Part shown: positions 18,301-26,936 of the stretch, piece after piece
Layout: the number at the start of each line of letters is the position of its first letter
Numbering within the stretch: position 1 is the stretch's first letter
Origin: Comamonadaceae bacterium
Lineage (GTDB): Bacteria > Pseudomonadota > Gammaproteobacteria > Burkholderiales > Burkholderiaceae_C
DNA: 64,000 nucleotides
Assembly: GCA_947454955.1 (NCBI GenBank)
Contig: CANGLW010000013.1
Coordinates: forward strand, 1 to 64,000
Reading direction: 5' to 3'
Translations under genes and position numbers: made by a program
Notes under the pieces: generated by a model
What the model was told of the DNA's origin: nothing
The model's database searches: none
The model's input: the letters and a program-made list of their open reading frames with translations, nothing else

Positions 18301-21142
18301 TCTGGCTTTGTCTGCGATGGATCAGGGCCGTTTTTCAGCAGACGCCGGGGCTACGCCGGGCTCCTCATACGCTGGCGCCGACTCGATTCGCATCGTTAAC
18401 GCCAAAGAGCACAACCTCAAAGGTTTGAGCGTGGACATTCCGCGCGGCAAATTCAACGTCATCACCGGTGTGTCGGGCTCAGGCAAATCCACGCTGGCGT
18501 TTGACATTCTGTTCAACGAAGGTCAGCGCCGTTACCTCGAGAGCTTGAATGCGTACGCCCGCAGCATCGTGCAACCTGCGGGTCGGCCTGAGGTGGATGC
18601 GGTGTATGGCATTCCGCCCACGGTGGCGATTGAGCAGCGCCTCTCGCGCGGTGGGCGTAAATCAACCGTGGGCACGACCACCGAGGTGTGGCACTTTTTG
18701 CGGCTCTTGTATGTGAAGCTGGGCACCCAGCATTGCATCCACGACGGTGCCGCGGTGGCACCGCAAACACCGCAAAGCATTGCTGCGCAGTTGATGAAGC
18801 AGTTCAAGGGCCAGCACATTGGCTTGCTGGCACCCTTGGTGCTCAACCGCAAAGGGGTCTACACCGAGCTGGCAGATTGGGCGCGCCCGCGTGGCTACAC
18901 CCATTTGCGGGTGGATGGGAATTTCTTGCCCACCTCGGGCTTTCCGCGCATCGACCGTTTCAAAGAGCACACCATCGAGCTGCCCGTGTTGAGCTTGGAT
19001 GTCACACCTGAGAACGAACAAGCGCTGCGTGACGGCCTGGCCACCGCGCTCGAACATGGCAAGGGTGTGTTGCATGTGCTCAGCCACATGGACGGCATTG
19101 AACGCGCGCTGGCCGCGGGCGAGTCGACCGAGGCCCTGGGCTCGCTGCAGGTGTATTCCACGCTGCGGGCCTGCCCGGTGTGTGCCACCTCTTACAACGA
19201 GCTTGACCCGCGTTTGTTCTCTTACAACAGCAAACACGGCTGGTGCCCTGACTGCGTGGGCACCGGTGTGAAGCTCAGCAAAGAGCAACGCAAAGCGCTG
19301 GACGATTCGGTGCGAGATGACAAGGACCGCGGGCGCGAGCAAACCTTTGCCGAGCCCGAGGTGGAAGACCTCACCGACACCGTGTGCCCGACCTGTGAAG
19401 GCACGCGTTTGAATGCCACAGCGCGGGCTGTGACCTTTGCGGGCGTGGGCATCACCGAGTTGGCGCGCTTGAGCGTGGACGACATCAGCACCTGGACGCA
19501 CACCCTGGATGCCCAGCGTTTGAGCCAGCGCGAGATGGACATTGCACGCGACCTGATTCCGGAAATCAAGGCGCGTTTGAGTTTTCTGCAAGACGTGGGG
19601 TTGGGCTACCTGACCCTGGACCGCGGTGCGCCCACGCTCTCAGGCGGTGAGGCGCAGCGCATCCGTTTGGCCGCACAACTGGGCAGTAATTTGCAGGGCG
19701 TGTGCTATGTGCTGGACGAACCCACGATTGGTTTACATGCGCGTGACAACCGCATTTTGTTGCGTGCGTTGCAAACCTTGAGCGACAAAGGCAACACCCT
19801 GGTGGTGGTGGAGCACGATGAAGACACCATCCGCCATGCGGACCACATCATCGACATCGGGCCAAGTGCTGGCAAGCGTGGCGGGCGTTTGGTGGCGCAG
19901 GGGTCGGTGGCCGATGTGCAGGCCGCTGCCGATTCGCAAACCGGGCATTATTTGTTGCACGCCATTCGCCACCCTTTGAGTCCGCGGCGCGACATCCAGG
20001 CAAGCAACGCCAAAGCAGACACAGACATTCACGAGTGGCTCACCGTGCACAACGCCAAATTGCACAACCTGGCCGATGTGACTGCGCAGGTGCCGCTCAA
20101 GCGATTGGTGGCCATCACCGGTGTGTCGGGTTCTGGCAAATCCACCTTGGCGCGCGATGTGTTGCTGAGCAATGTGGCCATGGCTGTGGCCAAGCGCAGC
20201 ACCAAGGCCGGGCGTGACGCGCTGGCCGCTGGTGAGCTCTTGCCCTGGACGGGTTGCAGCCACATCAGTGGGTTCGATACCATCGACCGGGTGCTTGAAG
20301 TGGACCAAACGCCGATTGGTAAAACGCCGCGTTCATGCCCGGCCACCTACATCGGTTTTTGGGACACCATCCGCAAGCTGTTTGCCGAGACCCTGGAGGC
20401 CAAGGCGCGCGGTTATGCAGCAGGGCGCTTCAGCTTCAACACCGGCGAAGGGCGTTGCCCCAGCTGTGAAGGGCAGGGCGTGCGCACCATCGAGATGAGC
20501 TTTTTGCCCGATGTGAAAGTGCCTTGCGAGGCGTGCCACGGCGCACGCTTCAACCCAGAAACTCTGGCGGTGACCTGGCGTGGCAAAAGCATTGGCGAGG
20601 TGCTGCAGATGGAAGTGGACGAGGCAGTGACCTTCTTCGCCTCCATGCCCAACATCAGCCACCCCTTGCAGTTGCTCAAAGACGTGGGGCTGGGTTACCT
20701 GACCTTGGGTCAACCCTCACCCACGCTCAGCGGTGGCGAGGCGCAGCGCATCAAGCTGGTGACTGAACTCTCCAAAGTACGTGACGATGTGACCAAGCGC
20801 GGCAACAAAGCGCCGCACACCCTCTATGTGCTCGATGAACCCACGGTGGGCTTGCACATGGCCGATGTGGAAAAGCTCATCCATGTGCTGCACCGCTTGG
20901 TCAACGGCGGGCACAGCGTGGTGGTGATTGAGCACGACCTCGATGTGATGGCTGAAGCCGATTGGGTGATAGACCTGGGGCCAGAAGGCGGCAAAGGTGG
21001 CGGGCACATTGTGGCGGCCACCACGCCCGAAGGCCTGGTCAAGCTGGGCACCCACACCGGCCAAGCCTTGAAGCCTGTGCTGGCCAGAGGTTCATCCAAA
21101 ACATCGATAAAAACGCCTGTGAGCGCCGATAATTCTGACTAA
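15314..21142 (+). CDS. uvrA: Tandem-fused double UvrA (excinuclease ABC subunit A-like)
   Basis: 1942 residues, about twice a normal UvrA, in one uninterrupted frame. Four complete ABC ATPase units are visible: Walker A at ~33 (GPSGSGKSS), ~665, ~1052 and ~1602 (GVSGSGKST each), and four LSGGE(V/A)QR signatures each followed by a DEP(S/T)xGLH Walker B. UvrA zinc modules occur in both halves. In the first half the first CxxC pair is degraded to 'HCPES', while the matching module in the second half is intact (ACPVC...WCPDC); the C-terminal modules of both halves are intact. Both halves keep the region equivalent to the UvrB-binding insertion, more diverged in the first. UvrA acts as a dimer scanning DNA for lesions, so this is in effect a covalent dimer. 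Such fused forms are known among proteobacteria; its role beside a canonical UvrA is not settled. No SOS box was seen upstream. Confidence 0.92.
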   Translation: MPQGIIRIRGARQNNLKNIDLDIRTGELTVVTGPSGSGKSSLVFDTLYAEGQRRYVETFSAYARQFLDRMDKPAVDKVEGVPPAIAIDQTNPVRSSRSTVGTMTELNDHLKLLFARAAQLFDQQTARPVRHDNADTIYDTLKDRVQALAVEPRLVFTFPVELPATASAEEVQQWLSVSGFTRVQAEREVATVTGPRKLLDVVADRFRLSNTERARVVEAIEVALKRGGRLAVYVLGEEGTEPEVWKFSTGLHCPESEQRYSDPLPSMFSFNSAVGACPVCRGFGRVIGVDYGLVIPDNKLTLRNGAIKTIQTPAWQECQDDLMRHAETAGIPRDTPWYKLTPEQQGWVINGSPNWNGKWNQQWYGIKRFFEYLETKSYKMHIRVLLSKYRSYTPCETCAGARLKTESLLWRIGSQADADAVLTPAKRFMPAGVGWSRPQLEALPGLCLHDLMLMPIDKLRAFFDRVQANAAQSGHQAGELQALKLLFEEITHRLRYLCDVGIGYLTLDRQSRTLSGGEVQRINLTTALGTSLVNTLFVLDEPSIGLHPRDMHRIIEAMQRLRDAGNTLVVVEHDPAVMLAADRMIDMGPGPGERGGEIVFDGATEDLRAADTLTGAYLGSRKQVGAGFKRVVAANTPRLILEGVTEHNLKHVSVEIPLQRLVCVTGVSGSGKSTLIQDVLAPALLRHFGKATETPGAHERLLGAEQLGEVVFVDQSPIGKTARSNPVSYVGAWDAMREIFATATLAQQRGYTTAKFSANTGDGRCPTCGGSGFEHVEMQFLSDVYLRCPDCNGQRFRPEILEVKIERGGRFLNVSDVLELTVSEAAALFANDRDVLRALQPIVDVGLDYVRLGQPVPTLSGGEAQRLKLAGYLADAAKSSASSRQTLARKGTLFLFDEPTTGLHFDDIAKLMRAMRKLLDAGHSLLVIEHNLDVMRASDWLIDLGPEGGEAGGQIVAQGTPEDLLLHATSHTAKALRDYAASMGVVHEVAEPAAKYLALSAMDQGRFSADAGATPGSSYAGADSIRIVNAKEHNLKGLSVDIPRGKFNVITGVSGSGKSTLAFDILFNEGQRRYLESLNAYARSIVQPAGRPEVDAVYGIPPTVAIEQRLSRGGRKSTVGTTTEVWHFLRLLYVKLGTQHCIHDGAAVAPQTPQSIAAQLMKQFKGQHIGLLAPLVLNRKGVYTELADWARPRGYTHLRVDGNFLPTSGFPRIDRFKEHTIELPVLSLDVTPENEQALRDGLATALEHGKGVLHVLSHMDGIERALAAGESTEALGSLQVYSTLRACPVCATSYNELDPRLFSYNSKHGWCPDCVGTGVKLSKEQRKALDDSVRDDKDRGREQTFAEPEVEDLTDTVCPTCEGTRLNATARAVTFAGVGITELARLSVDDISTWTHTLDAQRLSQREMDIARDLIPEIKARLSFLQDVGLGYLTLDRGAPTLSGGEAQRIRLAAQLGSNLQGVCYVLDEPTIGLHARDNRILLRALQTLSDKGNTLVVVEHDEDTIRHADHIIDIGPSAGKRGGRLVAQGSVADVQAAADSQTGHYLLHAIRHPLSPRRDIQASNAKADTDIHEWLTVHNAKLHNLADVTAQVPLKRLVAITGVSGSGKSTLARDVLLSNVAMAVAKRSTKAGRDALAAGELLPWTGCSHISGFDTIDRVLEVDQTPIGKTPRSCPATYIGFWDTIRKLFAETLEAKARGYAAGRFSFNTGEGRCPSCEGQGVRTIEMSFLPDVKVPCEACHGARFNPETLAVTWRGKSIGEVLQMEVDEAVTFFASMPNISHPLQLLKDVGLGYLTLGQPSPTLSGGEAQRIKLVTELSKVRDDVTKRGNKAPHTLYVLDEPTVGLHMADVEKLIHVLHRLVNGGHSVVVIEHDLDVMAEADWVIDLGPEGGKGGGHIVAATTPEGLVKLGTHTGQALKPVLARGSSKTSIKTPVSADNSD

Positions 21143-21165
21143 GTAGCTATCAATTTTGCAGCTAC
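21143..21165 (+). repeat. 17-bp dyad element overlapping the GST start
   Basis: GCTATCAATTTTGCAGC at 21146-21162, within a larger perfect GTAGCT/AGCTAC dyad (21143-21165). It begins one base after the uvrA stop and contains the TTG start of the next gene. Confidence 0.55.
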
Positions 21166-21791
21166 CTCTGCTCTACACCTACCGGCGCTGTCCTTACGCC
21201 ATGCGCGCGCGCATGGCTTTGCTCATGGCACAACGCCAGGTGTTGGCGCATGAAATTGTGTTGCGCGACAAACCGCCTGCCATGTTGGCGGCGTCGCCCA
21301 AAGGCACGGTGCCGGTGCTGGTCTTGCCTGATGGCCAGGTCATTGATGAGAGCCTGCACATCATGCAGTGGGCCTTGGCGCAAAGCAGCGATCCAGGCTT
21401 GGGCCTGGTTTTGCAAGACCCCCAAGCACGGGCCTGGATCGATCGCAACGACGGCGAATTCAAGGTCCAGCTGGACCGCTACAAATACCCGCAGCGCTTT
21501 GGTGTGACCGACCGTCAAAGCCCGCGCGATGCGGCGGTGGCGGGCCTGTTGCATGACATGAATGCGCTGCTCAAGCGCCAGGCCTACATGGCCGGCCCAT
21601 CCATGAGCCCGCTCGATGTGGCCTTGTTCCCCTTTGTGCGCCAATTCGCCGCGGTGGATGCGGCTTGGTTTTCATCGTTGAACCTGCCTGCGCTGCAAGC
21701 CTGGCTCAAGCACTGCGTGGACAGTGCATGGTTTACCCAGGCCATGGTGAAGTTGCCTGATCAAACGCCGCAGCTTTTCCCGAATCTTTGA
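21156..21791 (+). CDS. Glutathione S-transferase family protein
   Basis: GST-like protein of 211 residues: N-terminal thioredoxin-fold domain ('LLYTYRRCPYAMRARMAL' with a CPYA motif resembling glutaredoxin-2/omega-type GSTs; 'SPKGTVPVLVLPDGQVIDESLHIMQW') and an all-helical C-terminal domain. The only start that keeps the first beta strand is TTG at 21156; the next ATG (21201) would delete it. No clear Shine-Dalgarno sequence precedes the TTG, and the start lies within a hairpin-forming repeat 14 bases after uvrA. Translation may depend on coupling to uvrA. Substrate unknown. Confidence 0.85.
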   Translation: MQLPLLYTYRRCPYAMRARMALLMAQRQVLAHEIVLRDKPPAMLAASPKGTVPVLVLPDGQVIDESLHIMQWALAQSSDPGLGLVLQDPQARAWIDRNDGEFKVQLDRYKYPQRFGVTDRQSPRDAAVAGLLHDMNALLKRQAYMAGPSMSPLDVALFPFVRQFAAVDAAWFSSLNLPALQAWLKHCVDSAWFTQAMVKLPDQTPQLFPNL

Positions 21792-21851
21792 AGGTCATCG
21801 CCGAGGCCTGCGCAAATCGGTTTATGCTTCTACAAAAAACAGGAGACAACC

Positions 21852-22814
21852 ATGCAACGCCGTCAGGTTTTACAAATGGCTGCGGCCAGTGCTGCCAGCA
21901 CCGCCTTGGCTTCCCAAGCGCAAGCTTTCCCCAATAAGCCGATCAAGCTCATCATCGCGTTTCCCGCGGGTGGGCCGACCGACATCACCATGCGCGCTTT
22001 GGCCGACAATGCCAGCAAGATTTTGGGTCAATCGGTGGTGGTGGAAAACAAGCCGGGTGCGGCGGGCACCTTGCCGGCGCAGACCTTGCAATCCTCAGCG
22101 CCCGATGGTTACACCCTGGCGCAAATTCCCCTGGGCGTGTTCCGTTTGCCCTACACCACCAAGATCAATTGGGACCCGGTCAAAGACATCAGCTACGTCA
22201 TCAACGTCACCGGCTATGCCTTTGGTTTGGTGGTGCCCGCCGATTCACCGCTGCGCACCTGGACGCACTTTGTGGCCTGGGCCAAGGCCAACCCGGGCAA
22301 GTTGAGCTACGGCTCCACCGGCACCATGACCAGCCCGCACTTGACGATGGAGTTGATCGCGCAAAAGCTGGGGCTGGAGTTGCTGCACGTGCCTTACAAA
22401 GGCAGTGCCGACATGATGCAGTCCATCCTGGGTGGCAACATCATGGCTGCGGCCGATTCCACCGGTTTTGCCCCGCACGTGGAGGCCGGCAAGTTGCGGG
22501 TCCTCAACACCTGGGGTGCTGAGCGTTTGGCCAAGTTTCCAGATGCGCCCACCCTCAAAGAGTTGGGGTTGGACTTGGTGCAGAACTCACCCTTTGGCAT
22601 TGGCGCGCCCAAGGGCACACCACCAGCGGTGGTCAAGCGTTTGCACGATGGTTTCAAGCAGGCCATGGAGATGGACAGCTACAAAAACATCCTCAACCGC
22701 TACGACATGGTGCCCATGTACATGAGCACGGCCGGCTACCAGAAGTTCGCGGCCGACACTTTCGAGCGCGAAAAAGCACTGGTGGAAAAACTGGGCCTGG
22801 CCAAGCCGCTGTAA
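21852..22814 (+). CDS. Bug-family (TctC-like) periplasmic solute-binding protein
   Basis: Extracytoplasmic receptor of 320 residues for small carboxylates or related solutes. The N-terminus 'MQRRQVLQMAAASAA' is a signal peptide with a twin-arginine-like start, with likely cleavage after AQA. The Bug signatures 'PIKLIIAFPAGGPTDITMRALA', 'VVVENKPGAAGT' and 'YGSTGTMTSPHL' follow. No TctA/TctB membrane genes are adjacent, so it is an orphan receptor, which is very common in Burkholderiales. A GGAG lies nine bases before the ATG. Confidence 0.93.
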   Translation: MQRRQVLQMAAASAASTALASQAQAFPNKPIKLIIAFPAGGPTDITMRALADNASKILGQSVVVENKPGAAGTLPAQTLQSSAPDGYTLAQIPLGVFRLPYTTKINWDPVKDISYVINVTGYAFGLVVPADSPLRTWTHFVAWAKANPGKLSYGSTGTMTSPHLTMELIAQKLGLELLHVPYKGSADMMQSILGGNIMAAADSTGFAPHVEAGKLRVLNTWGAERLAKFPDAPTLKELGLDLVQNSPFGIGAPKGTPPAVVKRLHDGFKQAMEMDSYKNILNRYDMVPMYMSTAGYQKFAADTFEREKALVEKLGLAKPL

Positions 22815-22823
22815 GGCCAGACC

Positions 22824-24455
22824 TTAACCCGCTGAGCCCAGCGACAAGCCCGCATGCTCACGCAGCGGGTGAAAGTGAATCTTCGGAAAGCGCTCTTGCG
22901 CCAGCCGCACGTCATACGGGCTGGTGCACAGGTAAGCCAGGGTGTCAGCCGCATCACGCGCCATGCGCAGCGGGTAGGCATCCACAAAGGCGCGCAATTC
23001 TGCGGGCGTGTCAGCAGTGATCCAACGCGCGCCGGTGTACTGCGAAGTCTCTAAGCGCACATCGGCGTCGTACTCGCCTTTGAGGCGGTGTTGCACCACC
23101 TCAAATTGCAGCTGACCAATCGCACCCAGCAACATGTTGCCGCCGGCTTCGGGTTTGAAGACCTGAATCGCGCCTTCTTCGCCCAGCTGGGCCAGGCCTT
23201 GTTGCAACTGCTTGGTGCGCAGTGGGTTTTTCAGCACCACGGTCATGAACATCTCGGGCGCGAAGAAGGGCAGGCCTGTGAACTGCAGGTTCACACTGCC
23301 GTCGGTGATGGTGTCGCCCAGCTGCACACCACCGTGGGTGGTGAAGCCCACGATGTCACCGGCATAAGCCTCTTCCACCGCTTCGCGGCGCTGGCTCATG
23401 AAGGTCACCACCGAGGTGGGGCGCAACTCTTTGCTGCTGCGCATGACCTTGAGTTTCATGCCCGGGCTGTACTTGCCGGCACACACCCGCACAAAGGCAA
23501 TGCGGTCGCGGTGCGAGGGGTCCATATTGGCTTGCACCTTGAACACCACGCCAGAAAACGCCGCGTCTTCGGGCAGCACTTCTTTGATGACCGGTTGCTT
23601 GTTGACCACCAGCGAGCTGGTGCGTGAGCGTGGCGAGGGCGCGAGATCAACCAGCGCGTCGAGCACTTCCATCACCCCGAAATTGTTCACGCCTGAACCG
23701 AAAAACACCGGGGTTTGTTTGCCGGCCAAAAAGGCCTCGCGGTCAAACGCGGGTGAGGCGCCGGTGGCCAGCTCCATGCTGTCCACCGCGGTTTCATACT
23801 CGGCGCCAAAACGGCCGATCAACGCGTCCTGGTCGCTCAAGGGGATGGCATCGAAATCTTGCGGGCGGCGTTCGCTGCCCGACTCGAACACCGTCATGGC
23901 CTGGGTGCGCAAATTGATGATGCCGCCGAATTGCTTGCCCTGACCCACCGGCCAGGTCATGGGCACGCAGGGCATGCCAAGCTCACGCTCGACTTCATCC
24001 AGGATGTCGAGCGGGTCGCGCACCTCGCGGTCCATCTTGTTCACAAAGGTGATGATGGGTGTGTTGCGCTGACGGCAAACCTCGATCAAGCGACGTGTTT
24101 GCGCCTCCACACCGTTGGCCGCGTCAATCACCATCAATGCCGAGTCCACCGCGGTGAGCACGCGGTAGGTGTCTTCACTGAAGTCTTTGTGGCCGGGTGT
24201 GTCAAGCAGGTTGATGACATGCTCGCGGTACTGCATTTGCATGACTGAGCTGGCCACCGAGATGCCACGTTGCTTTTCAATCTCCATCCAGTCGGAGGTC
24301 GCGTGGCGACTGGCCTTGCGTGCTTTGACCGAGCCGGCGATCTGGATCGCGCCCGAGAACAGCAACAGCTTTTCGGTCAGCGTGGTTTTACCCGCGTCGG
24401 GGTGGGAAATGATGGCAAAGGTGCGGCGACGCCGCGTTTCAGGCACAAAAGACAT
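22824..24455 (-). CDS. prfC: Peptide chain release factor 3
   Basis: Translational GTPase that recycles RF1/RF2 from the ribosome. 543 residues from the ATG at 24455 (MSFVPETRRRRTF); the longer ORF of the track would run through the riboswitch region. The G1 motif 'SHPDAGKTTLTEK', 'DTPGHKDFSEDTYR' and 'NKMDRE' are all present. Convergent with the Bug gene (stops nine bases apart) and divergent from ahcY. Confidence 0.95.
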   Translation of the reverse strand: MSFVPETRRRRTFAIISHPDAGKTTLTEKLLLFSGAIQIAGSVKARKASRHATSDWMEIEKQRGISVASSVMQMQYREHVINLLDTPGHKDFSEDTYRVLTAVDSALMVIDAANGVEAQTRRLIEVCRQRNTPIITFVNKMDREVRDPLDILDEVERELGMPCVPMTWPVGQGKQFGGIINLRTQAMTVFESGSERRPQDFDAIPLSDQDALIGRFGAEYETAVDSMELATGASPAFDREAFLAGKQTPVFFGSGVNNFGVMEVLDALVDLAPSPRSRTSSLVVNKQPVIKEVLPEDAAFSGVVFKVQANMDPSHRDRIAFVRVCAGKYSPGMKLKVMRSSKELRPTSVVTFMSQRREAVEEAYAGDIVGFTTHGGVQLGDTITDGSVNLQFTGLPFFAPEMFMTVVLKNPLRTKQLQQGLAQLGEEGAIQVFKPEAGGNMLLGAIGQLQFEVVQHRLKGEYDADVRLETSQYTGARWITADTPAELRAFVDAYPLRMARDAADTLAYLCTSPYDVRLAQERFPKIHFHPLREHAGLSLGSAG

Positions 24456-24490
24456 GAGGGATATTCTGTTTAAGGCTAGAATTATGACCT

Positions 24491-24606
24491 TCCGAGGAGC
24501 GTTGCAGCTCAAGTCCGCACGGCAAAGCGCCGATGACACTTGAGTGAGGCTCGGATTGCCGCCGCAGGTGCACACCTGTTCGTGGCCACTCCAACGGCGC
24601 TCACCC
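24491..24606 (+). promoter_or_regulatory. S-adenosylhomocysteine (SAH) riboswitch upstream of ahcY
   Basis: The conserved strings of the SAH riboswitch are present in order: CCGAGGAGCGTTGC (24492-24505), GAGGCTCGGA (24546-24555) and AACGGCGCTCA (24593-24603). TCCGAG pairs with CTCGGA (P1), CTCAAGT pairs with ACTTGAG (P2), and the GAGCG...CGCTC pairing forms the pseudoknot stem. The class turns on SAH-recycling genes when SAH accumulates, which fits ahcY directly downstream. A second hairpin, CTCACC (24600-24605) with GGTGAG (24620-24625), would use the last pseudoknot bases and could be the expression platform. Confidence 0.93.
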
Positions 24607-24678
24607 ACTGTGTTTGTGAGGTGAGTCCCCCCGAATCCCTTCCCGCACGGTGGCTGTCAATTTATTTTGGAGCTAACC

Positions 24679-26121
24679 ATGAGTGCTGTTCTCAAACCCG
24701 CGCAAGATTACGTGATCGCCGACCTGTCCCTGGCTGACTGGGGTCGCAAAGAGATCAAAATTGCTGAAACCGAAATGCCTGGCCTGATGGCTATCCGCGA
24801 GGAATTCGCCAAAGCCCAACCCCTCAAGGGCGCGCGCATCACCGGTTCTTTGCACATGACCATCCAGACCGCGGTGCTGGTCGAAACCTTGGAAGCCCTG
24901 GGCGCGCAAGTGCGTTGGGCCTCGTGCAATATTTTCTCCACGCAAGACCACGCCGCTGCCGCTTTGGTGGCCAACGGCACGCCCGTGTTTGCCTACAAGG
25001 GCGAGACCCTGAAAGACTACTGGGACTACACCCACCGCATTTTTGAATTCGGCGCCAAGGGCAGCAAGACCGAAGGCCCCAACATGATTTTGGACGACGG
25101 CGGCGATGCCACCTTGTTGATGCACCTGGGCGCCCGCGCTGAGAAAGACATCAAAGTGTTGGCCAAGCCCGGCAGCGAAGAAGAGGTGTGCCTCTTCAAC
25201 AGCATCAAGGCCAAGCTCAAGGTGGACCCCACCTGGTACAGCCGTCGACTGAAAAACATCATCGGCGTGACCGAAGAGACCACCACCGGCGTGCTGCGTT
25301 TGAACGAGATGTCGGCCAAAGGCGCTTTGGCTTTCCGCGCCATCAACGTGAACGACTCGGTGACCAAGAGCAAGTTCGACAACCTGTACGGCTGCCGTGA
25401 GTCGCTTGTGGACGCCATCAAGCGCGCCACCGATGTGATGATCGCCGGCAAAGTGGCCGTGGTCGCCGGTTACGGTGACGTGGGCAAGGGCTCGGCCCAA
25501 GCCCTGCGCGCTTTGAGCGCCCAAGTGTGGGTGACCGAGATCGACCCCATCAACGCCCTGCAAGCCGCCATGGAAGGCTACAAAGTGGTGACCATGGAAT
25601 ACGCGGCTGACAAGGCTGACATTTTCGTGACCGCCACCGGCAACAAAGACGTGATCACCCACGCCCACATGCTGGCCATGAAAGACCAGGCCATTGTGTG
25701 CAACATCGGTCACTTTGACAACGAGATCGACGTGACCTCGCTCGAGAAGTACAAGTGGGAAGAGATCAAGCCCCAGGTGGACCACGTGATCTTCCCGGCC
25801 AAAGGCAAGAAGCCCGCCAAGCGCATCATCATGTTGGCCAAAGGTCGCCTGGTGAACCTGGGTTGCGGCACCGGTCACCCCAGCTTTGTGATGAGCTCGA
25901 GCTTTGCCAACCAAACCATTGCGCAAATCGAGTTGTTCACCAAGTCCAAAGAGTACAAGTCGGGCAAGGTCTATGTGCTGCCCAAGCACCTCGACGAGAA
26001 AGTGGCTCGCCTGCACTTGAAGAAAGTCGGCGCCATGTTGTCTGAGCTGAGCGCAGAGCAGGCTGCCTACATCGGTGTGAGCAAGCAAGGCCCTTACAAG
26101 GCCGACACTTACCGCTATTGA
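24679..26121 (+). CDS. ahcY: Adenosylhomocysteinase
   Basis: NAD-dependent hydrolysis of S-adenosylhomocysteine to adenosine and homocysteine. 480 residues from ATG 24679, preceded by TTGGAG; the track start at TTG 24667 overlaps that ribosome binding site. The NAD-binding loop '[18 protein letters not shown]', the substrate Lys/Asp segment '[11 protein letters not shown]' and the C-terminal 'KADTYRY' are diagnostic. It is the first gene of ahcY-tlyA-metF behind the SAH riboswitch. Confidence 0.97.
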   Translation: MSAVLKPAQDYVIADLSLADWGRKEIKIAETEMPGLMAIREEFAKAQPLKGARITGSLHMTIQTAVLVETLEALGAQVRWASCNIFSTQDHAAAALVANGTPVFAYKGETLKDYWDYTHRIFEFGAKGSKTEGPNMILDDGGDATLLMHLGARAEKDIKVLAKPGSEEEVCLFNSIKAKLKVDPTWYSRRLKNIIGVTEETTTGVLRLNEMSAKGALAFRAINVNDSVTKSKFDNLYGCRESLVDAIKRATDVMIAGKVAVVAGYGDVGKGSAQALRALSAQVWVTEIDPINALQAAMEGYKVVTMEYAADKADIFVTATGNKDVITHAHMLAMKDQAIVCNIGHFDNEIDVTSLEKYKWEEIKPQVDHVIFPAKGKKPAKRIIMLAKGRLVNLGCGTGHPSFVMSSSFANQTIAQIELFTKSKEYKSGKVYVLPKHLDEKVARLHLKKVGAMLSELSAEQAAYIGVSKQGPYKADTYRY

Positions 26122-26127
26122 TCCGCG

Positions 26128-26907
26128 ATGCGGATTGACCAGTTGCTGGTCCAGCGCGGGCTGGCCAGCACCCGCTCTCAGGCCCAGCGCCTGATTGCGG
26201 CGGGTGTCGAGTGGCAAGACGGCGCCGCGTGGCGTCGTGTTGCCAAAAACGGCGACGATGTGCCCGATGACGCCGAGCTGCGTTTGTTGGATGACGCCGA
26301 GGCGCGCTACGTCTCGCGCGGTGGCCTCAAGCTTGAAGCTGCACTCCAAAAAACCGGTGTGCACGTGCAAGGCAAGGTTTGCCTGGATGTGGGCCAAAGC
26401 ACCGGCGGTTTCACCGATTGTTTGTTGCAAGCGGGTGCGGCGCGTGTGGTGGGGTTGGATGTGGGCTCGGCGCAGTTACACCCGCAACTGCGTGATGACG
26501 CGCGGGTGTTGTGCCTGGAAAACGTGAACGCCCGCGACACGGATGCGCTTGATGACGCCTTGAGCGAACACTTAGATGAGTTGGGCATGTCTGAGGGCCC
26601 GGCCTTTGAGCTGTTGGTGGCCGATGTGTCTTTCATCTCGCTCACCCTGATCTTGCCCGCGGTGGTGACCCTGCTCAAGCCCGGTGCGGATGTGCTGTTG
26701 CTGGTCAAGCCGCAGTTTGAATTGCAGCCCGGCCAAGTGGGCAAGGGTGGTGTGGTGCGCGATACGGCCATGTACCCGGTGGTCAAAGAGCGCTTGCACC
26801 AGGCGTGTGCTGACTTGGGCTTGAACGTGCAAGCCTGGTTTGATTCGCCGATCGCTGGTGGCGACGGCAACCATGAGTTTTTCATTCACGCCCAGGTGCC
26901 TGTCTAA
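26128..26907 (+). CDS. tlyA: TlyA-family rRNA methyltransferase
   Basis: 259 residues: an N-terminal S4 RNA-binding domain ('MRIDQLLVQRGLASTRSQAQ') followed by an FtsJ/RrmJ-type SAM methyltransferase ('CLDVGQSTGGFTDCLLQAGA', then 'VADVSFISL'). Members methylate ribose 2'-OH groups of rRNA; some have been named hemolysins. It starts six bases after ahcY. A SAM-dependent enzyme that produces SAH is here inserted between two SAM-cycle genes. Confidence 0.9.
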   Translation: MRIDQLLVQRGLASTRSQAQRLIAAGVEWQDGAAWRRVAKNGDDVPDDAELRLLDDAEARYVSRGGLKLEAALQKTGVHVQGKVCLDVGQSTGGFTDCLLQAGAARVVGLDVGSAQLHPQLRDDARVLCLENVNARDTDALDDALSEHLDELGMSEGPAFELLVADVSFISLTLILPAVVTLLKPGADVLLLVKPQFELQPGQVGKGGVVRDTAMYPVVKERLHQACADLGLNVQAWFDSPIAGGDGNHEFFIHAQVPV

Positions 26908-26936
26908 GTACCTGTGGCGTGAGTTCGGAGATTGCG

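Noticed and set aside
15314-21142. Possible assembly duplication or missed stop in uvrA
   Set aside because: The two halves differ throughout, including spacing and zinc ligands, and the frame is continuous; a fused gene is the simpler reading.
24653-24673. GCT...AGC word before ahcY as a dyad element
   Set aside because: It is 21 bases long and includes the ahcY ribosome binding site; it does not match the 17-base pattern.
24673-26430. 585-residue minus-strand ORF opposite ahcY
   Set aside because: Antisense shadow of ahcY and tlyA; His/Gly-rich without domains.
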